The notes under the pieces are model-generated. The model was given only the letters and a program-made list of their open reading frames with translations, had not been told where the DNA came from and ran no database searches. From the NCBI RefSeq assembly GCF_002286735.1, contig NZ_NRTA01000009.1, positions 1-64,000 of the forward strand: DNA of 64,000 nucleotides. The letters run 5' to 3'. Positions within the stretch are counted from its first letter, which is position 1, and each line of letters starts with the position of its first letter. Shown here one piece after another: positions 1 through 10,596 of the stretch. Both the position numbers and the translations under genes were made by a program. This DNA comes from Leptolyngbya sp. BC1307 (GTDB lineage: Bacteria > Cyanobacteriota > Cyanobacteriia > Phormidesmidales > Phormidesmidaceae).

Positions 1-83
1 AACTGCCTTGCGTCATCGAGGTAAGCCTCATGCCACAACTCCACAATAGCCTGCTGCCAGGCGATTGAATAGGCATTCCTCAT
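1..83 (-). CDS. Partial conserved hypothetical protein, N-terminal 27 codons (MRNAYSIAWQQAIVELWHEAYLDDARQ...), truncated by window edge
   Basis: Open frame from ATG at 83 on the minus strand to the window edge; plausible protein-like composition. Confidence 0.4.
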   Translation of the reverse strand, partial: MRNAYSIAWQQAIVELWHEAYLDDARQ

Positions 84-119
84 AATGAGAATTGCTGATT
101 AAACGCCAAACCTGTAGCT

Positions 120-518
120 TTACTCGGCTGCTGCGGAGGCTGGCTCGCTGGCTTCGGGAGTAGTGGTAGCGGCTTTAGCTTGAGCAGCTTCTGCTTTGGC
201 CTTTTTAAGACTTGCCTTTTTATCTGGTTTAGTTTCGACAGAGATGGGGCCTTGTACCACTGTCTGACAGGCGAGCCGGCAGCTAGAAGGGCGTTTACGC
301 AGCTTTTTTTCCTCTACGGCAGTTCGAGGCGATAGGTTCTCTACGCCCTCAATAATGTCTACTACGCAAGTACCACACTGCCCGTAGCCACCACATTGAG
401 TCAGCTTGCCGACAAACGTGTAGATGTCAATATTGTTCTCCTGAGCTTTGAATCTCAGATTCGAGCCGAGGGCAGCCTCAACCTCTTTATTTTCTTTAAT
501 AAACTTAATACGAACCAT
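120..518 (-). CDS. 2Fe-2S ferredoxin with Ala/Lys-rich C-terminal extension
   Basis: Plant-type [2Fe-2S] Cys pattern [10 protein letters not shown]...SCRLAC; divergent from psbB. Confidence 0.9.
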   Translation of the reverse strand: MVRIKFIKENKEVEAALGSNLRFKAQENNIDIYTFVGKLTQCGGYGQCGTCVVDIIEGVENLSPRTAVEEKKLRKRPSSCRLACQTVVQGPISVETKPDKKASLKKAKAEAAQAKAATTTPEASEPASAAAE

Positions 519-776
519 GTCTGTATCCTACCTGCTTGCTTGAGCGCGATCAGAGTACCGTTCCACTAGAGAGCTATAGTCCGCGCAGCGTATATGTAAC
601 CAGACTTTAGCTCAATCATTCTTTCTGCATAGGTCAGCGCTGATATGAGCTGACGCGGGCAAAGAGTGGCTTTGAGACAGTGTGTCTGCTTGCGCTGGCC
701 GTTGAGAGCTAGTTACACTTCTTTATACACCCTCATTTTCGCATTTTTGTGAGCAAACCTGGCTAGGGTGGTGTAA

Positions 777-805
777 TTTCGCTTTTCAAGTATAGAAAAG
801 CGAAA
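777..805 (+). promoter_or_regulatory. Perfect 11-bp hairpin (TTTCGCTTTTC-aagtata-GAAAAGCGAAA) in ferredoxin/psbB divergent intergenic region
   Basis: Inverted repeat read directly. Confidence 0.5.
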
Positions 806-982
806 GGGTTGAAGACCCTATATCAGGTCTTTCTGGGTTTGTAGGGGGTCTATATCTGGTAGCCTAGTATTATCTGAAGTCCTTCTGTTTAAGGGCGTCA
901 AGTTTTAATCAACCAGGCTTTCGCTTTACTTAACTTAAGGGGCGATACGTAGTTTTTAGCAAAACAAGGAGGAGCGTAGTCA

Positions 983-2515
983 ATGGGTCTACCTTGGTAC
1001 CGAGTACATACCGTCGTCCTGAATGACCCGGGTCGGCTGATTTCTGTACATTTAATGCACACCGGCCTCGTCGCTGGCTGGGCAGGTTCGATGGCACTGT
1101 TTGAGCTGGCCACTTTTGACCCGAGCGATCCGGTGCTCAATCCGATGTGGCGGCAGGGCATGTTTGTTCTGCCCTTTATGACCCGTCTGGGTGTGACGGG
1201 TTCTTGGGGTGGCTGGGATGTCACTGGTGCAACGGGCGTCAACCCTGGTTTTTGGTCATTTGAAGGTGTAGCACTCGCTCATATCGTGCTGGCGGGTCTG
1301 CTGTTTTTAGCTGCGTGCTGGCACTGGGTCTATTGGGACCTAGAGCTGTTTCGCGATCCGCGCACAGGTGAGCCCGCTTTGGACTTGCCCAAGATGTTTG
1401 GCATTCATCTATTTCTATCGGGTTTATTGTGTTTTGGCTTTGGAGCCTTTCACCTGACAGGGCTTTGGGGGCCGGGCATGTGGGTCTCTGATCCGTATGG
1501 CTTGACCGGACATGTGCAAGGCGTTGCCCCTGAGTGGGGGCCAGCCGGTTTTAATCCCTTTAATCCGGGCGGGGTGGTGGCTCACCATATCGCAGCGGGC
1601 ATTGTCGGTATTATTGCGGGCTTATTTCACCTGACGGTGAGACCGCCTCAGCGTCTTTACAAAGCGCTGCGGATGGGTAATATCGAGACCGTCTTGTCGA
1701 GTTCGATTGCGGCTGTGTTTTTCGCGGCTTTTGTCGTGGCTGGCACGATGTGGTACGGCTCTGCTACTACGCCGATTGAGCTATTTGGCCCGACCCGATA
1801 TCAGTGGGATAGCAGCTACTTTGGTGAAGAAGTTGACCGCCGTGTCCAGCGATCTGTAGCGAGTGGCACTGCACTCGAAGATGCTTATGCCGCCATTCCT
1901 GAGAAGCTGGCCTTCTATGACTATGTAGGCAATAGTCCTGCTAAAGGCGGTCTCTTTCGGGTCGGTCCGATGGACTCGGGTGATGGTATTGCTACTGCTT
2001 GGCTGGGCCATCCGGTCTTCCACGATGCGGCAGGTCGTGAGCTATCGGTTCGCCGACTGCCCAACTTCTTTGAGACCTTTCCAGTGGTCTTGACGGACAA
2101 AGACAACGTGCTGCGTGCTGATATTCCGTTCCGCCGGGCTGAATCAAAGTACAGCTTTGAGCAGACCGGTGTGGTCGTAGACTTTTACGGCGGTGAGCTA
2201 GATGGCCAGCACATTGACGATCCGGCGGCTGTGAAGCGCTATGCTCGCAAAGCTCAGCTGGGTGAACCCTTTGAGTTTGACCGGGAGACGCTGGATTCTG
2301 ACGGGGTATTCCGCTCAAGTCCTCGTGGCTGGTTTACCTATGGTCATGCGGTGTTTGCGCTGCTGTTTTTCTTCGGCCATATCTGGCACGGGGCTCGTAC
2401 GCTGTTTAGAGATGTGTTTGCCGGGGTTGACCCTGACCTATCGCCTGAGCAGGTTGAGTGGGGCTACTTCCAGAAAGTGGGTGACCTATCGACCAAAGCG
2501 GCTAACCGAGGTTAG
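983..2515 (+). CDS. psbB: Photosystem II CP47 chlorophyll-binding protein
   Basis: [43 protein letters not shown] is the canonical CP47 start; 510 aa. Confidence 0.99.
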   Translation: MGLPWYRVHTVVLNDPGRLISVHLMHTGLVAGWAGSMALFELATFDPSDPVLNPMWRQGMFVLPFMTRLGVTGSWGGWDVTGATGVNPGFWSFEGVALAHIVLAGLLFLAACWHWVYWDLELFRDPRTGEPALDLPKMFGIHLFLSGLLCFGFGAFHLTGLWGPGMWVSDPYGLTGHVQGVAPEWGPAGFNPFNPGGVVAHHIAAGIVGIIAGLFHLTVRPPQRLYKALRMGNIETVLSSSIAAVFFAAFVVAGTMWYGSATTPIELFGPTRYQWDSSYFGEEVDRRVQRSVASGTALEDAYAAIPEKLAFYDYVGNSPAKGGLFRVGPMDSGDGIATAWLGHPVFHDAAGRELSVRRLPNFFETFPVVLTDKDNVLRADIPFRRAESKYSFEQTGVVVDFYGGELDGQHIDDPAAVKRYARKAQLGEPFEFDRETLDSDGVFRSSPRGWFTYGHAVFALLFFFGHIWHGARTLFRDVFAGVDPDLSPEQVEWGYFQKVGDLSTKAANRG

Positions 2516-2644
2516 GCCGTGAAGACGGCGGCGCTCTGTGGCGTCGCTGCCTCCAGTTTTTGCTTTTTGCTCCAGCGGGCTACAGGTTGAGTAGACTTAT
2601 GGGGTCTGGCTGTGAAAAAGCGTGTTGTTTATTGGGAATGAGTT

Positions 2645-2743
2645 ATGGAAGCCGTTGCTTACATTTTGATTTTCGCCTGTGTGATTGGAACTTTGTTTTT
2701 TGCGATCGCCTTTCGCGAACCCCCCAAAATCACTAAAGACTAG
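2645..2743 (+). CDS. psbT: Photosystem II protein PsbT (32 aa)
   Basis: MEAVAYILIFACVIGTLFFAIAFREPPKITKD immediately downstream of psbB; below the ORF-track length cutoff. Confidence 0.95.
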   Translation: MEAVAYILIFACVIGTLFFAIAFREPPKITKD

Positions 2744-2971
2744 TTGAGTGCCAGGTTTGTTTACGATCAGCCAAGTCGTCAGCTGAAAAGCTGAAAAATA
2801 GACAAAGCGAGGGTTCGGTTCTCATACTTAATGGTGAGCCGGGCCCTTTTCCTCTATATTTTTGGCTATGGCGTTGTTCCTACCCTGATATGCAGCGGAC
2901 TTTTAGCGCAGCGTTGCCGTTCTACACAAACCGGGCCTTTACAGATCGGGCCTTTTTGGAGGCTTACTTCT

Positions 2972-3547
2972 ATGCAGTGTCCATTTTGCCAGCATCCCAA
3001 CAATCGCGTTTTAGAATCTAGATCGGCTGAATCGGATCGGAGCATCCGCCGTCGCCGGGAGTGCCTGGAGTGCGATCGCCGGTTTACAACCTATGAGCGC
3101 ATTGAGTATGTGCCGATTACGGTAATCAAGCGGCGGGGCGATCGCGAATCTTTTGATCGCTCTAAGCTGCTAAGAGGCATCGTCACGGCCTGCGAAAAAA
3201 CTGGCGTTAGCGCCCATACGCTAGAGATAATTGTCGATGAGATTGAGGCCGAATTGCAGCAGCAGGCCGTCAGAGAAGTAGCGAGCGCGGAGATCGGTGA
3301 GCGCGTACTGGCGCGGCTACAGCAGCTGAGCGAGGTGGCCTATGTTCGGTTTGCCTCAGTTTACCGTCAGTTTCAAGGCATTCGCGACTTCACCGAAGCG
3401 CTCAGTCAGCTCAAAGACCAGAATAAAGGGCAACCCAAAGGGCAAAACTACGCTGCTCAGTCCGGGCAACGTGATCGCCTGCCTGCCCCCCAAGCTGACA
3501 CTCAGCGCGATGGAGAAGGACAGTTTGCTTCGCCTGTAGAAGCGTGA
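2972..3547 (+). CDS. nrdR: Transcriptional repressor NrdR (start internal to ORF 2831..3547)
   Basis: [45 protein letters not shown] zinc ribbon plus ATP-cone. Confidence 0.95.
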   Translation: MQCPFCQHPNNRVLESRSAESDRSIRRRRECLECDRRFTTYERIEYVPITVIKRRGDRESFDRSKLLRGIVTACEKTGVSAHTLEIIVDEIEAELQQQAVREVASAEIGERVLARLQQLSEVAYVRFASVYRQFQGIRDFTEALSQLKDQNKGQPKGQNYAAQSGQRDRLPAPQADTQRDGEGQFASPVEA

Positions 3548-3773
3548 TTCGACGATAAGCGAGCTGAGGCGATTACGACTTCAAGAATTAAGTGACTTTT
3601 GCATGCTTATTGATCTATGATTGATGTTCTTGTGACAGGAGACCTCAAAGCCAGTTAAGGCTTCCCACTTGCAACTTAGTAATTTTACAAGCGGTGCGCG
3701 CACTGTCTGGTGACTTGTGCGATCGCGAGGTGTTCACTCGTTCGCGGAGAAAAAACTGTAGGAAACATCTAGC

Positions 3774-4745
3774 ATGGCCAACCCGGATACTCAAAACACT
3801 GACATTGGTTTTACTCATGAAGACTTTGCAGCGCTCTTAGACCAATACGACTACAACTTCAACCCTGGCGATATCGTTCCTGGCACGGTATTTAGCATTG
3901 AGCCTCGGGGGGCGTTGATTGATATTGGGGCCAAAACCGCAGCCTATCTCCCGATTCAGGAGATGTCGATCAACCGGGTGGAAGGTGCTGAAGAAGTCTT
4001 GCAGTCGAATGAGACTCGTGAGTTTTTCATTCTTACCGATGACAACGAAGATGGTCAGCTAACCCTTTCTATTCGCAGAATTGAGTATATGCGGGCCTGG
4101 GAGCGGGTGCGTCAGCTACAGCAAGAAGATGCCACCGTGCGCTCTCTGGTGTTTGCTACCAATAGAGGTGGCGCTCTGGTAAGGATTGAAGGGCTGCGTG
4201 GGTTTATTCCGGGCTCTCACATCAGCACCCGCAAACCTAAAGAAGATCTGGTGGGCGAAGAACTGCCCTTGAAGTTTTTAGAAGTGGACGAAGAGCGCAA
4301 CCGACTGGTGCTCAGCCATCGCCGCGCACTGGTAGAGCGGAAGATGAACGGTCTGCAGGTGAGCGAAGTTGTGATTGGTACCGTCCGTGGCCTCAAGCCC
4401 TACGGTGCGTTTATCGATATCGGCGGCGTGAGCGGCCTGCTGCACATTTCCGAAATTTCACACGATCACATTGATACGCCTAACTCGGTGCTCAATGTGA
4501 ACGATGAGATTAAGGTGATGATCATCGATCTAGATGCTGAGCGCGGTCGCATTTCACTATCGACGAAGCAGCTAGAGCCAGAACCGGGCGATATGGTGAA
4601 AAATCCTGACCTGGTTTATGAGAAAGCTGAAGAAATGGCAGAGCGCTACCGTGAGCAGCTGCGTCAGAAGGCACTGGGCGAGTCTGGAGAGGCCAGCAGC
4701 GATGACGAATATGTCGTTGAAGAAGAGCTGGCAACTGTTGAGTAA
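3774..4745 (+). CDS. rpsA: 30S ribosomal protein S1 (S1 domains)
   Basis: S1 repeats: GDIVPGTVFSIEPRGALIDIGAKTAAYLP; GTVRGLKPYGAFIDIGGVSGLLHISEIS. Confidence 0.95.
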   Translation: MANPDTQNTDIGFTHEDFAALLDQYDYNFNPGDIVPGTVFSIEPRGALIDIGAKTAAYLPIQEMSINRVEGAEEVLQSNETREFFILTDDNEDGQLTLSIRRIEYMRAWERVRQLQQEDATVRSLVFATNRGGALVRIEGLRGFIPGSHISTRKPKEDLVGEELPLKFLEVDEERNRLVLSHRRALVERKMNGLQVSEVVIGTVRGLKPYGAFIDIGGVSGLLHISEISHDHIDTPNSVLNVNDEIKVMIIDLDAERGRISLSTKQLEPEPGDMVKNPDLVYEKAEEMAERYREQLRQKALGESGEASSDDEYVVEEELATVE

Positions 4746-4784
4746 GAACAGTTGAGTCAAGGCGCAGTGCCGATAGCGTAAGTA

Positions 4785-5588
4785 TTGTCCGGGGAGGCTA
4801 ATCGTCCTCCCCTTTTTATTGACCTTTGCTGTCTAGTGAGTAGAGCAGACAAGATGGCGACTATTCGCTGCCTGGGGCATACCTTTGAGCACATACAGGC
4901 GGTTTTATTTGACAAAGATGGAACCCTGGCCAATGTGGAAACCTATCTGATCGCGCTGGGGCAACTGCGATCGCAGCTCATAGAAGCCGAATTCCCAGGA
5001 TTGCGACCTACTTTGCTATCAGCCTTTGGTCTTAAAGGTAGCGCCATTGATCCGGCTGGGCTGCTAGCGGTGGGTAGCCGCTACGAAAATGAAATAGCCG
5101 CCGCTGCCTGCATCGCCGTGACCGGACAGGGCTGGGTAGCCGCGATCGCTATCGCCCAAAAAGCCTTCCGGCAAGCGGCGAGTTCACTTGCGCCAAAAGT
5201 AACTCAGACCCCATTGTTGCCGGGCGCTTCGTCGCTCCTCAAGCAGATGAAGGTAGCCAAAGTCAAACTAGGCATCGTCTCTTCGGACACTCACATAGAA
5301 GTAGCCGCCTTTGCTGAGCAGTATCAGCTTACAGAAGTCAGCTGGTACTGCGGCGCGGCTCCTGACGTTCTTCCTAAAACCCATCCGGATTTTTTGCAAA
5401 TAGCCTGTGAAGCGATGGGAGTTAGCCCAGCCGCTACTTTAGTGATTGGAGATTCGGCGGCAGATCTAGCGCTGGCCCGGCAGGGGGCTGCTGGCTTTTT
5501 AGGCATGACTGGCGGCTGGCAGCAGGCTCCCCATTTAGACTCAGCGATCACCGTTTCTCGCTTAGCACAGGTTGAAAGTTTCATCTAG
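4785..5588 (+). CDS. HAD-family phosphatase (true start probably the ATG at 4854)
   Basis: VLFDKDGTLANVETY HAD motif I; VIGDSAADLALARQGAAG motif IV. Confidence 0.85.
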   Translation: MSGEANRPPLFIDLCCLVSRADKMATIRCLGHTFEHIQAVLFDKDGTLANVETYLIALGQLRSQLIEAEFPGLRPTLLSAFGLKGSAIDPAGLLAVGSRYENEIAAAACIAVTGQGWVAAIAIAQKAFRQAASSLAPKVTQTPLLPGASSLLKQMKVAKVKLGIVSSDTHIEVAAFAEQYQLTEVSWYCGAAPDVLPKTHPDFLQIACEAMGVSPAATLVIGDSAADLALARQGAAGFLGMTGGWQQAPHLDSAITVSRLAQVESFI

Positions 5589-5784
5589 ACTGCTATCGAT
5601 GCTTTAGATAGGTAGATCTTCGAAGATTGATGAATACTGATAACGGGGCAGCTTGCTAGGTCGTCAAAAGGACTATGGTTACTAAAGGCCAAAAATTGCC
5701 GTATAGACTAGATGCTCACAAGTTGCTGCTCAGGCTTTTAATGCCCACAACTTAAACAAAGAAGATGAAGAGGAGGATTGGCTA

Positions 5785-7047
5785 TTGTCTCGTCGCTACC
5801 TGTTTACATCAGAATCGGTCACAGAGGGACACCCCGATAAGATTTGCGACCAAATCTCGGACACGATTTTAGATACGATGCTAACGCTGGACCCCAACAG
5901 TCGGGTAGCGGCCGAAGTGGTTGTGAATACGGGTCTGGTGCTGGTCACGGGTGAAATTTCTTCCCAGGCCAAGGTGAACTTTGTCGAGGTCGTTCGGAAC
6001 AAAATTACCGAAATTGGCTACACAGACCCAACCAATAATGGCTTTTCTGCCAATAGCTGCTCCGTTTTGATTGCGTTAGATGAACAGTCAGCAGACATCG
6101 CCCAAGGTGTTGACCAGGCCCAAGAGAATCGTGAGCGGTCTAGCGACGAGCGCTGGGATGCCATTGGTGCGGGCGACCAAGGCATTATGTTTGGCTTTGC
6201 CTGTGACGAAACGCCTGAGCTAATGCCGTTGCCCATCTGCTTGGCTCACCGCATTTCACGCCAGCTTTCGGTCGTCAGGAAAAATGGTCAGCTGCCTTAC
6301 CTAGGCCCAGATGGAAAAACTCAGGTGACCGTCGAGTACGAAGACGGACGGCCCATTGGCATTGATACGGTGCTAATTTCGACTCAGCATACCGAAAGCA
6401 TTGGTGACCTGACTGACAACGATCAGGTTCAGGCCAAAATCAAAGCCGATCTCTGGCAGTCTGTGGTGCTGCCTAGCTTTGCTGGGATGGTTGTGCAGCC
6501 GGGCGATCGCACTCGGTTTTTGGTGAATCCGACCGGCAAGTTTGTGATTGGTGGCCCTCAAGGTGACTCAGGTCTGACCGGACGGAAAATCATTGTCGAT
6601 ACGTACGGCGGCTATTCTCGTCATGGCGGTGGTGCATTCTCTGGCAAAGATCCGACTAAAGTAGATCGCAGCGCTGCCTATGCCTGCCGGTATGTCGCTA
6701 AAAATATTGTGGCAGCAGGCTTAGCGGATAAGTGCGAGGTACAGCTGAGCTACGCTATTGGTGTGGCACGCCCAGTCAGCATCTTCGTAGAGACATTTGG
6801 TACTGGCCGCGTATCCGACGATAAGCTGCTGGCCCTGGTCAACGAACATTTTGAGCTGAGGCCTGCTGGAATTATCGAGACCTTTGACCTGCAACGGTTA
6901 CCCGCAGCGCGACAGGGTCGCTTCTATCAGGAGATAGCGGCCTATGGCCATTTTGGCCGCACCGATATCGATCTGCCCTGGGAGCGTACTGACAAAGCGG
7001 CGCTGCTCAAAGCAGCGACGACTGAGCTAGCCGCAGCAGGCGTATAG
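5785..7047 (+). CDS. metK: S-adenosylmethionine synthase (TTG start)
   Basis: [60 protein letters not shown]. Confidence 0.98.
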   Translation: MSRRYLFTSESVTEGHPDKICDQISDTILDTMLTLDPNSRVAAEVVVNTGLVLVTGEISSQAKVNFVEVVRNKITEIGYTDPTNNGFSANSCSVLIALDEQSADIAQGVDQAQENRERSSDERWDAIGAGDQGIMFGFACDETPELMPLPICLAHRISRQLSVVRKNGQLPYLGPDGKTQVTVEYEDGRPIGIDTVLISTQHTESIGDLTDNDQVQAKIKADLWQSVVLPSFAGMVVQPGDRTRFLVNPTGKFVIGGPQGDSGLTGRKIIVDTYGGYSRHGGGAFSGKDPTKVDRSAAYACRYVAKNIVAAGLADKCEVQLSYAIGVARPVSIFVETFGTGRVSDDKLLALVNEHFELRPAGIIETFDLQRLPAARQGRFYQEIAAYGHFGRTDIDLPWERTDKAALLKAATTELAAAGV

Positions 7048-7192
7048 TTTCATTCAGTTTGCAAGATCGCCCATTGTGAATAAAGCAGCCGGATGAATAA
7101 AGCAGCTGGATGCCAGCAGCGATTTGGCCTGTTTTCTCACGTGGGCAGCTAAATATTGGTGGTAGGGTAAGAGAAAGATGTCAAGGTAGCAG

Positions 7193-7615
7193 ATGGCTCC
7201 TCTTCCTCCTTATCAACCTAAAGTTTTATCTTTAGGGCCGCTGGAAACTGAGATTGTCGAGGTTTTGTGGCAGCTGGGGCCGACTTCGGCGACGGCTGTG
7301 CATCAGCGTATTTTGGCAGATATTGATCGAGAGCTAACCTATTCGTCGGTTTCGACAGTGCTCAAGCGGCTGATCAAGAAAGGATGGGTGGTCTGCGATC
7401 GCCAGGGTCGAATTCACATCTGGCAATCGCTGATCTCCCGGCAGCAGGCTGAAATTTTGCACGCGCATGAGCAACTGCATCGGTTTTTGGCGGTGGGTAG
7501 CCCTGATATTGTGGCGGCTTTTGCCGATACGCTCGATGACGCTAGCCTGGCGCAGCTCGATGCGATCGCTCAAAAAGTTCAAGCCGCTCGCGCTGCTAGG
7601 GAGAAGCTGTCATGA
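7193..7615 (+). CDS. BlaI/MecI/CopY-family transcriptional regulator
   Basis: LGPLETEIVEVLWQLGPTSATAVHQRI...TYSSVSTVLKRLIKKGWV winged helix. Confidence 0.9.
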   Translation: MAPLPPYQPKVLSLGPLETEIVEVLWQLGPTSATAVHQRILADIDRELTYSSVSTVLKRLIKKGWVVCDRQGRIHIWQSLISRQQAEILHAHEQLHRFLAVGSPDIVAAFADTLDDASLAQLDAIAQKVQAARAAREKLS

Positions 7616-8478
7616 TGCACCTGCAGCTGATTGGACTGGCGGCGGCGATCGCCGTTGTTAGCCGCCTCCTGAGTCACCCCGTGCCCCTGGACTGTAGCTG
7701 GCAAACGCGCTGGCACAGGGCATTGACAGCCTTTGTCGTCCCGCCGCTGCTGCTGCTGGCGACGGCGGTCTCGATCATCACGATGGGTGCAGACAGCGCT
7801 TATCTGTGGGAGGGGCGGCTCAGCTTTGCCCTGTCTACGGGCTTTTTGGCTCTAGCCGGCGGGCTATGGGCCTATCTGGTCTGGTTAGCGCTGAAGACAC
7901 AGCGAGAGCTGCAACGCTACCCGGTTCAGTCTATTCAAACTGGCGCAGCTACGGTAACCGGCAGAGTGATGGACGTGCCTGCCGTCTTTAGTGCTCAGGT
8001 GGGGCTGTGGTCGTCAGATTTAATCGTAAGTCAGGGATTGCTGGGTCATCTGGATGAGGCTCACTTAGCCGCCGTCTTTGCGCATGAAGCCGGGCACGCT
8101 CATTACCGGGATACGTTCTGGTTTTTTTGGTTGGGCGGACTACGGCGATTAACTTGCTGGCTTCCCTATACCGAAGATCTGTGGCAAGAGCTGCTGCTAC
8201 TGCGGGAAGTGCGAGCGGATCAGTGGGCAGCGCGAAGCGTAGACACGCTGGTGCTAGCTGAATCTTTGCTCAGCGTGATCACAGCCCCTCTGATGACGAC
8301 AGAGGCTATTTGCGCTGGGTTTAGCTGCGCAGCTCCCCACAGCCGACTAGCACAGAGAGTAGATGCGCTTTTGGCAGACCGTCCAGATAGGGCTAGTGAT
8401 AAATTGGGATCGCCCTGGCAGTGGACGGCGATCGCCCTGGCCCTGACGCCGCTGCTAGCCATTCCATTTCACCATTAA
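7612..8478 (+). CDS. M56/M48-type integral membrane metallopeptidase
   Basis: HEAGHAHYRDTFWFFW zinc motif, N-terminal hydrophobic helices; ATGA overlap with upstream regulator. Confidence 0.88.
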   Translation: MMHLQLIGLAAAIAVVSRLLSHPVPLDCSWQTRWHRALTAFVVPPLLLLATAVSIITMGADSAYLWEGRLSFALSTGFLALAGGLWAYLVWLALKTQRELQRYPVQSIQTGAATVTGRVMDVPAVFSAQVGLWSSDLIVSQGLLGHLDEAHLAAVFAHEAGHAHYRDTFWFFWLGGLRRLTCWLPYTEDLWQELLLLREVRADQWAARSVDTLVLAESLLSVITAPLMTTEAICAGFSCAAPHSRLAQRVDALLADRPDRASDKLGSPWQWTAIALALTPLLAIPFHH

Positions 8479-8529
8479 CCTGTTTCTCTATTGCCGTTTC
8501 TCTATTCAAGGACGGTTTTGCTTTAATCC

Positions 8530-9948
8530 ATGACTGATGCTAGGACGACAGGCATATCCTCGGATTGCGCTGACCTTATTCAACAGGCTTTGCAGGCTCA
8601 ACGGTCGCTTTTTGCCAGTGGAAAGACGCGATCGCTCACTTTTCGTCGCCGTCAGCTACAACAGCTCAGGGCTAGCCTGGTAGCAGCAGAAGACGATATC
8701 TTTGCAGCGCTGAAAGCTGACCTGGGCAAGTGTGAGCTAGAAGCCTACATCAGCGAGTTAGCCCTGGTGACTGGCGAGATTGACTACGCACTGAAGCACC
8801 TATCGCGCTGGAGCCAGCCGCGCCGCGCTAGTATTCCATTTGCCTTGCAGCCAGCTAGGGGGCAAGTCGTGCCGGAACCACTGGGCATAGTGCTGATTAT
8901 CAGCCCGTGGAACTATCCTTTGCAGCTAGCGTTAGGGCCGCTGGTCAGTGCGATCGCAGCAGGTAACTGTGCCATCATCAAGCCGTCTGAAATCTCTGCT
9001 CATACGTCAGCGCTCTTGGCAAAGCTAATGACGCAGACCTTTGCCGCTGACTATGTGAACGTCATCGAAGGCGGCGTCGAGACCGCTCAGGCGCTCTTAG
9101 CAGAATCATTTGACCATATTTTTTTCACAGGCAGTTCGGCGGTTGGCCAGGTGGTGATGCGAGCAGCGGCTGAGCACCTGACCCCGGTGACACTAGAGCT
9201 AGGCAGCAAGAGTCCGTGTGTGGTGGCGGCAGATGCCAATATAGCGGTCGCCGCGCGGCGAATTGTCTGGGGAAAATGCTTTAACGCCGGGCAAACCTGC
9301 GTAGCGCCGGACTATCTGCTGGTGCAGAAGCAAATTAAGGACGAGCTACTGGCGGCAATCGCCCAAACAGCAGCTGATTTTTTTGGCAAAGACATGGCGA
9401 AAAGCCCCGACTATGGGCGAATTGTCAGCGATCGCCATTTTCAACGGCTGCACACACTCATGACCGATGCCTTAGCCAGTGGCAAAAAGATTATCGGCGG
9501 ACAGAGCGATCCGGCAACGCGATATATGGCCCTGACCGTCATCGATCAGGTACCACCCGCCGCCGCCGTCATGCAGGAAGAGATTTTTGGGCCGATTTTA
9601 CCGGTGCTGACGTATGAAGATTTGGGAGAAGCGATCGCCTTCATCAACCAACGTCCCAAGCCCTTAGCCCTGTACTTTTTTTCCAACGATGCAGCCCAGC
9701 AGAAAGCAATCGTTACTCAGACCTCCTCTGGGGGGCTGTGCTTTAACGAAACCATCAGTCAATATGCGGTGCCCGCTTTGCCCTTCGGTGGCGTCGGCCA
9801 TAGCGGCATAGGCGCTGCCCACGGCAAAGCCGGATTCGATACGTTTTCCCACTACAAAAGCGTGCTGAAGAAACCTAACTGGTTGGACCTGTCGCTGCGC
9901 TATCCGCCTTATCAGGGCAAGCTGTCGCTATTGAAGAAACTGCTGTAA
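8530..9948 (+). CDS. Aldehyde dehydrogenase family protein
   Basis: PLGIVLIISPWNYPLQLALGPLVSAIAAGN; VTLELGSKSPCVV; FNAGQTCVAPDY active-site Cys. Confidence 0.95.
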   Translation: MTDARTTGISSDCADLIQQALQAQRSLFASGKTRSLTFRRRQLQQLRASLVAAEDDIFAALKADLGKCELEAYISELALVTGEIDYALKHLSRWSQPRRASIPFALQPARGQVVPEPLGIVLIISPWNYPLQLALGPLVSAIAAGNCAIIKPSEISAHTSALLAKLMTQTFAADYVNVIEGGVETAQALLAESFDHIFFTGSSAVGQVVMRAAAEHLTPVTLELGSKSPCVVAADANIAVAARRIVWGKCFNAGQTCVAPDYLLVQKQIKDELLAAIAQTAADFFGKDMAKSPDYGRIVSDRHFQRLHTLMTDALASGKKIIGGQSDPATRYMALTVIDQVPPAAAVMQEEIFGPILPVLTYEDLGEAIAFINQRPKPLALYFFSNDAAQQKAIVTQTSSGGLCFNETISQYAVPALPFGGVGHSGIGAAHGKAGFDTFSHYKSVLKKPNWLDLSLRYPPYQGKLSLLKKLL

Positions 9949-9991
9949 ATCTCTATCTTTTTAGAAACGGGCTAGCAGGTACTGTGGATTT

Positions 9992-10591
9992 ATGTTGCTA
10001 AAAGCGGCGCTAAAAGAATGGGCAGTAGCAGTAGATGCCTTGGCCCAGGGTGAAACCGTCGTACTGTTACGCAAAGGTGGTATCAGAGAGCATCAGGGCC
10101 GGTTTTCAGCCGAAGCTGATCGGGCCCTGCTTTTTCCTACCTTTGAGCATCAGCGGCCCGAGTTGCTTAAGCCTCAGTATCGGGCAGCTGTAGCGCCTGT
10201 CGCCACCGGCTGGCACCCGGAAACAATCACGCTTAAAGCGTGGGCAGATATCACTCACATATTTTTAACCGATGACGAAAATGAAGTCGCTGCGCTGTCG
10301 GCTCTGCATATCTGGCAGCCACAGCTCGCCCAAGAACGCCTGAAGTGGAAACCCAAACAGCCACTGTATGTGCTGGCGCTGCGAGCGTATTTGCTGCCTG
10401 AGCCGGTGGTGGTGCCGTGGCAGGCTGACTATGGGGGCTGCAGGTCTTGGATAGAGATGACAGCGGGGATAGAGATTGAGGGGAGTCAACCGGCGATCGC
10501 CGATACCGCCTACCGCCAACAGATTGCCACGATTGAAGCTATTTTGACTGTTCCCTCACCAAACGTCGCTAGGTCACCAGAGGGTCGCTAG
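9992..10591 (+). CDS. DUF1802 family protein
   Basis: LKEWAVAVDALAQGETVVLLRKGGIREHQGRFSAEADRALLFPTFEHQRPELLKP. Confidence 0.75.
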   Translation: MLLKAALKEWAVAVDALAQGETVVLLRKGGIREHQGRFSAEADRALLFPTFEHQRPELLKPQYRAAVAPVATGWHPETITLKAWADITHIFLTDDENEVAALSALHIWQPQLAQERLKWKPKQPLYVLALRAYLLPEPVVVPWQADYGGCRSWIEMTAGIEIEGSQPAIADTAYRQQIATIEAILTVPSPNVARSPEGR

Positions 10592-10596
10592 CTTGC

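Noticed and set aside
2831-2971. N-terminal extension of the nrdR ORF
   Set aside because: NrdR homologues begin at MQCPFC (2972); upstream part is probably leader sequence
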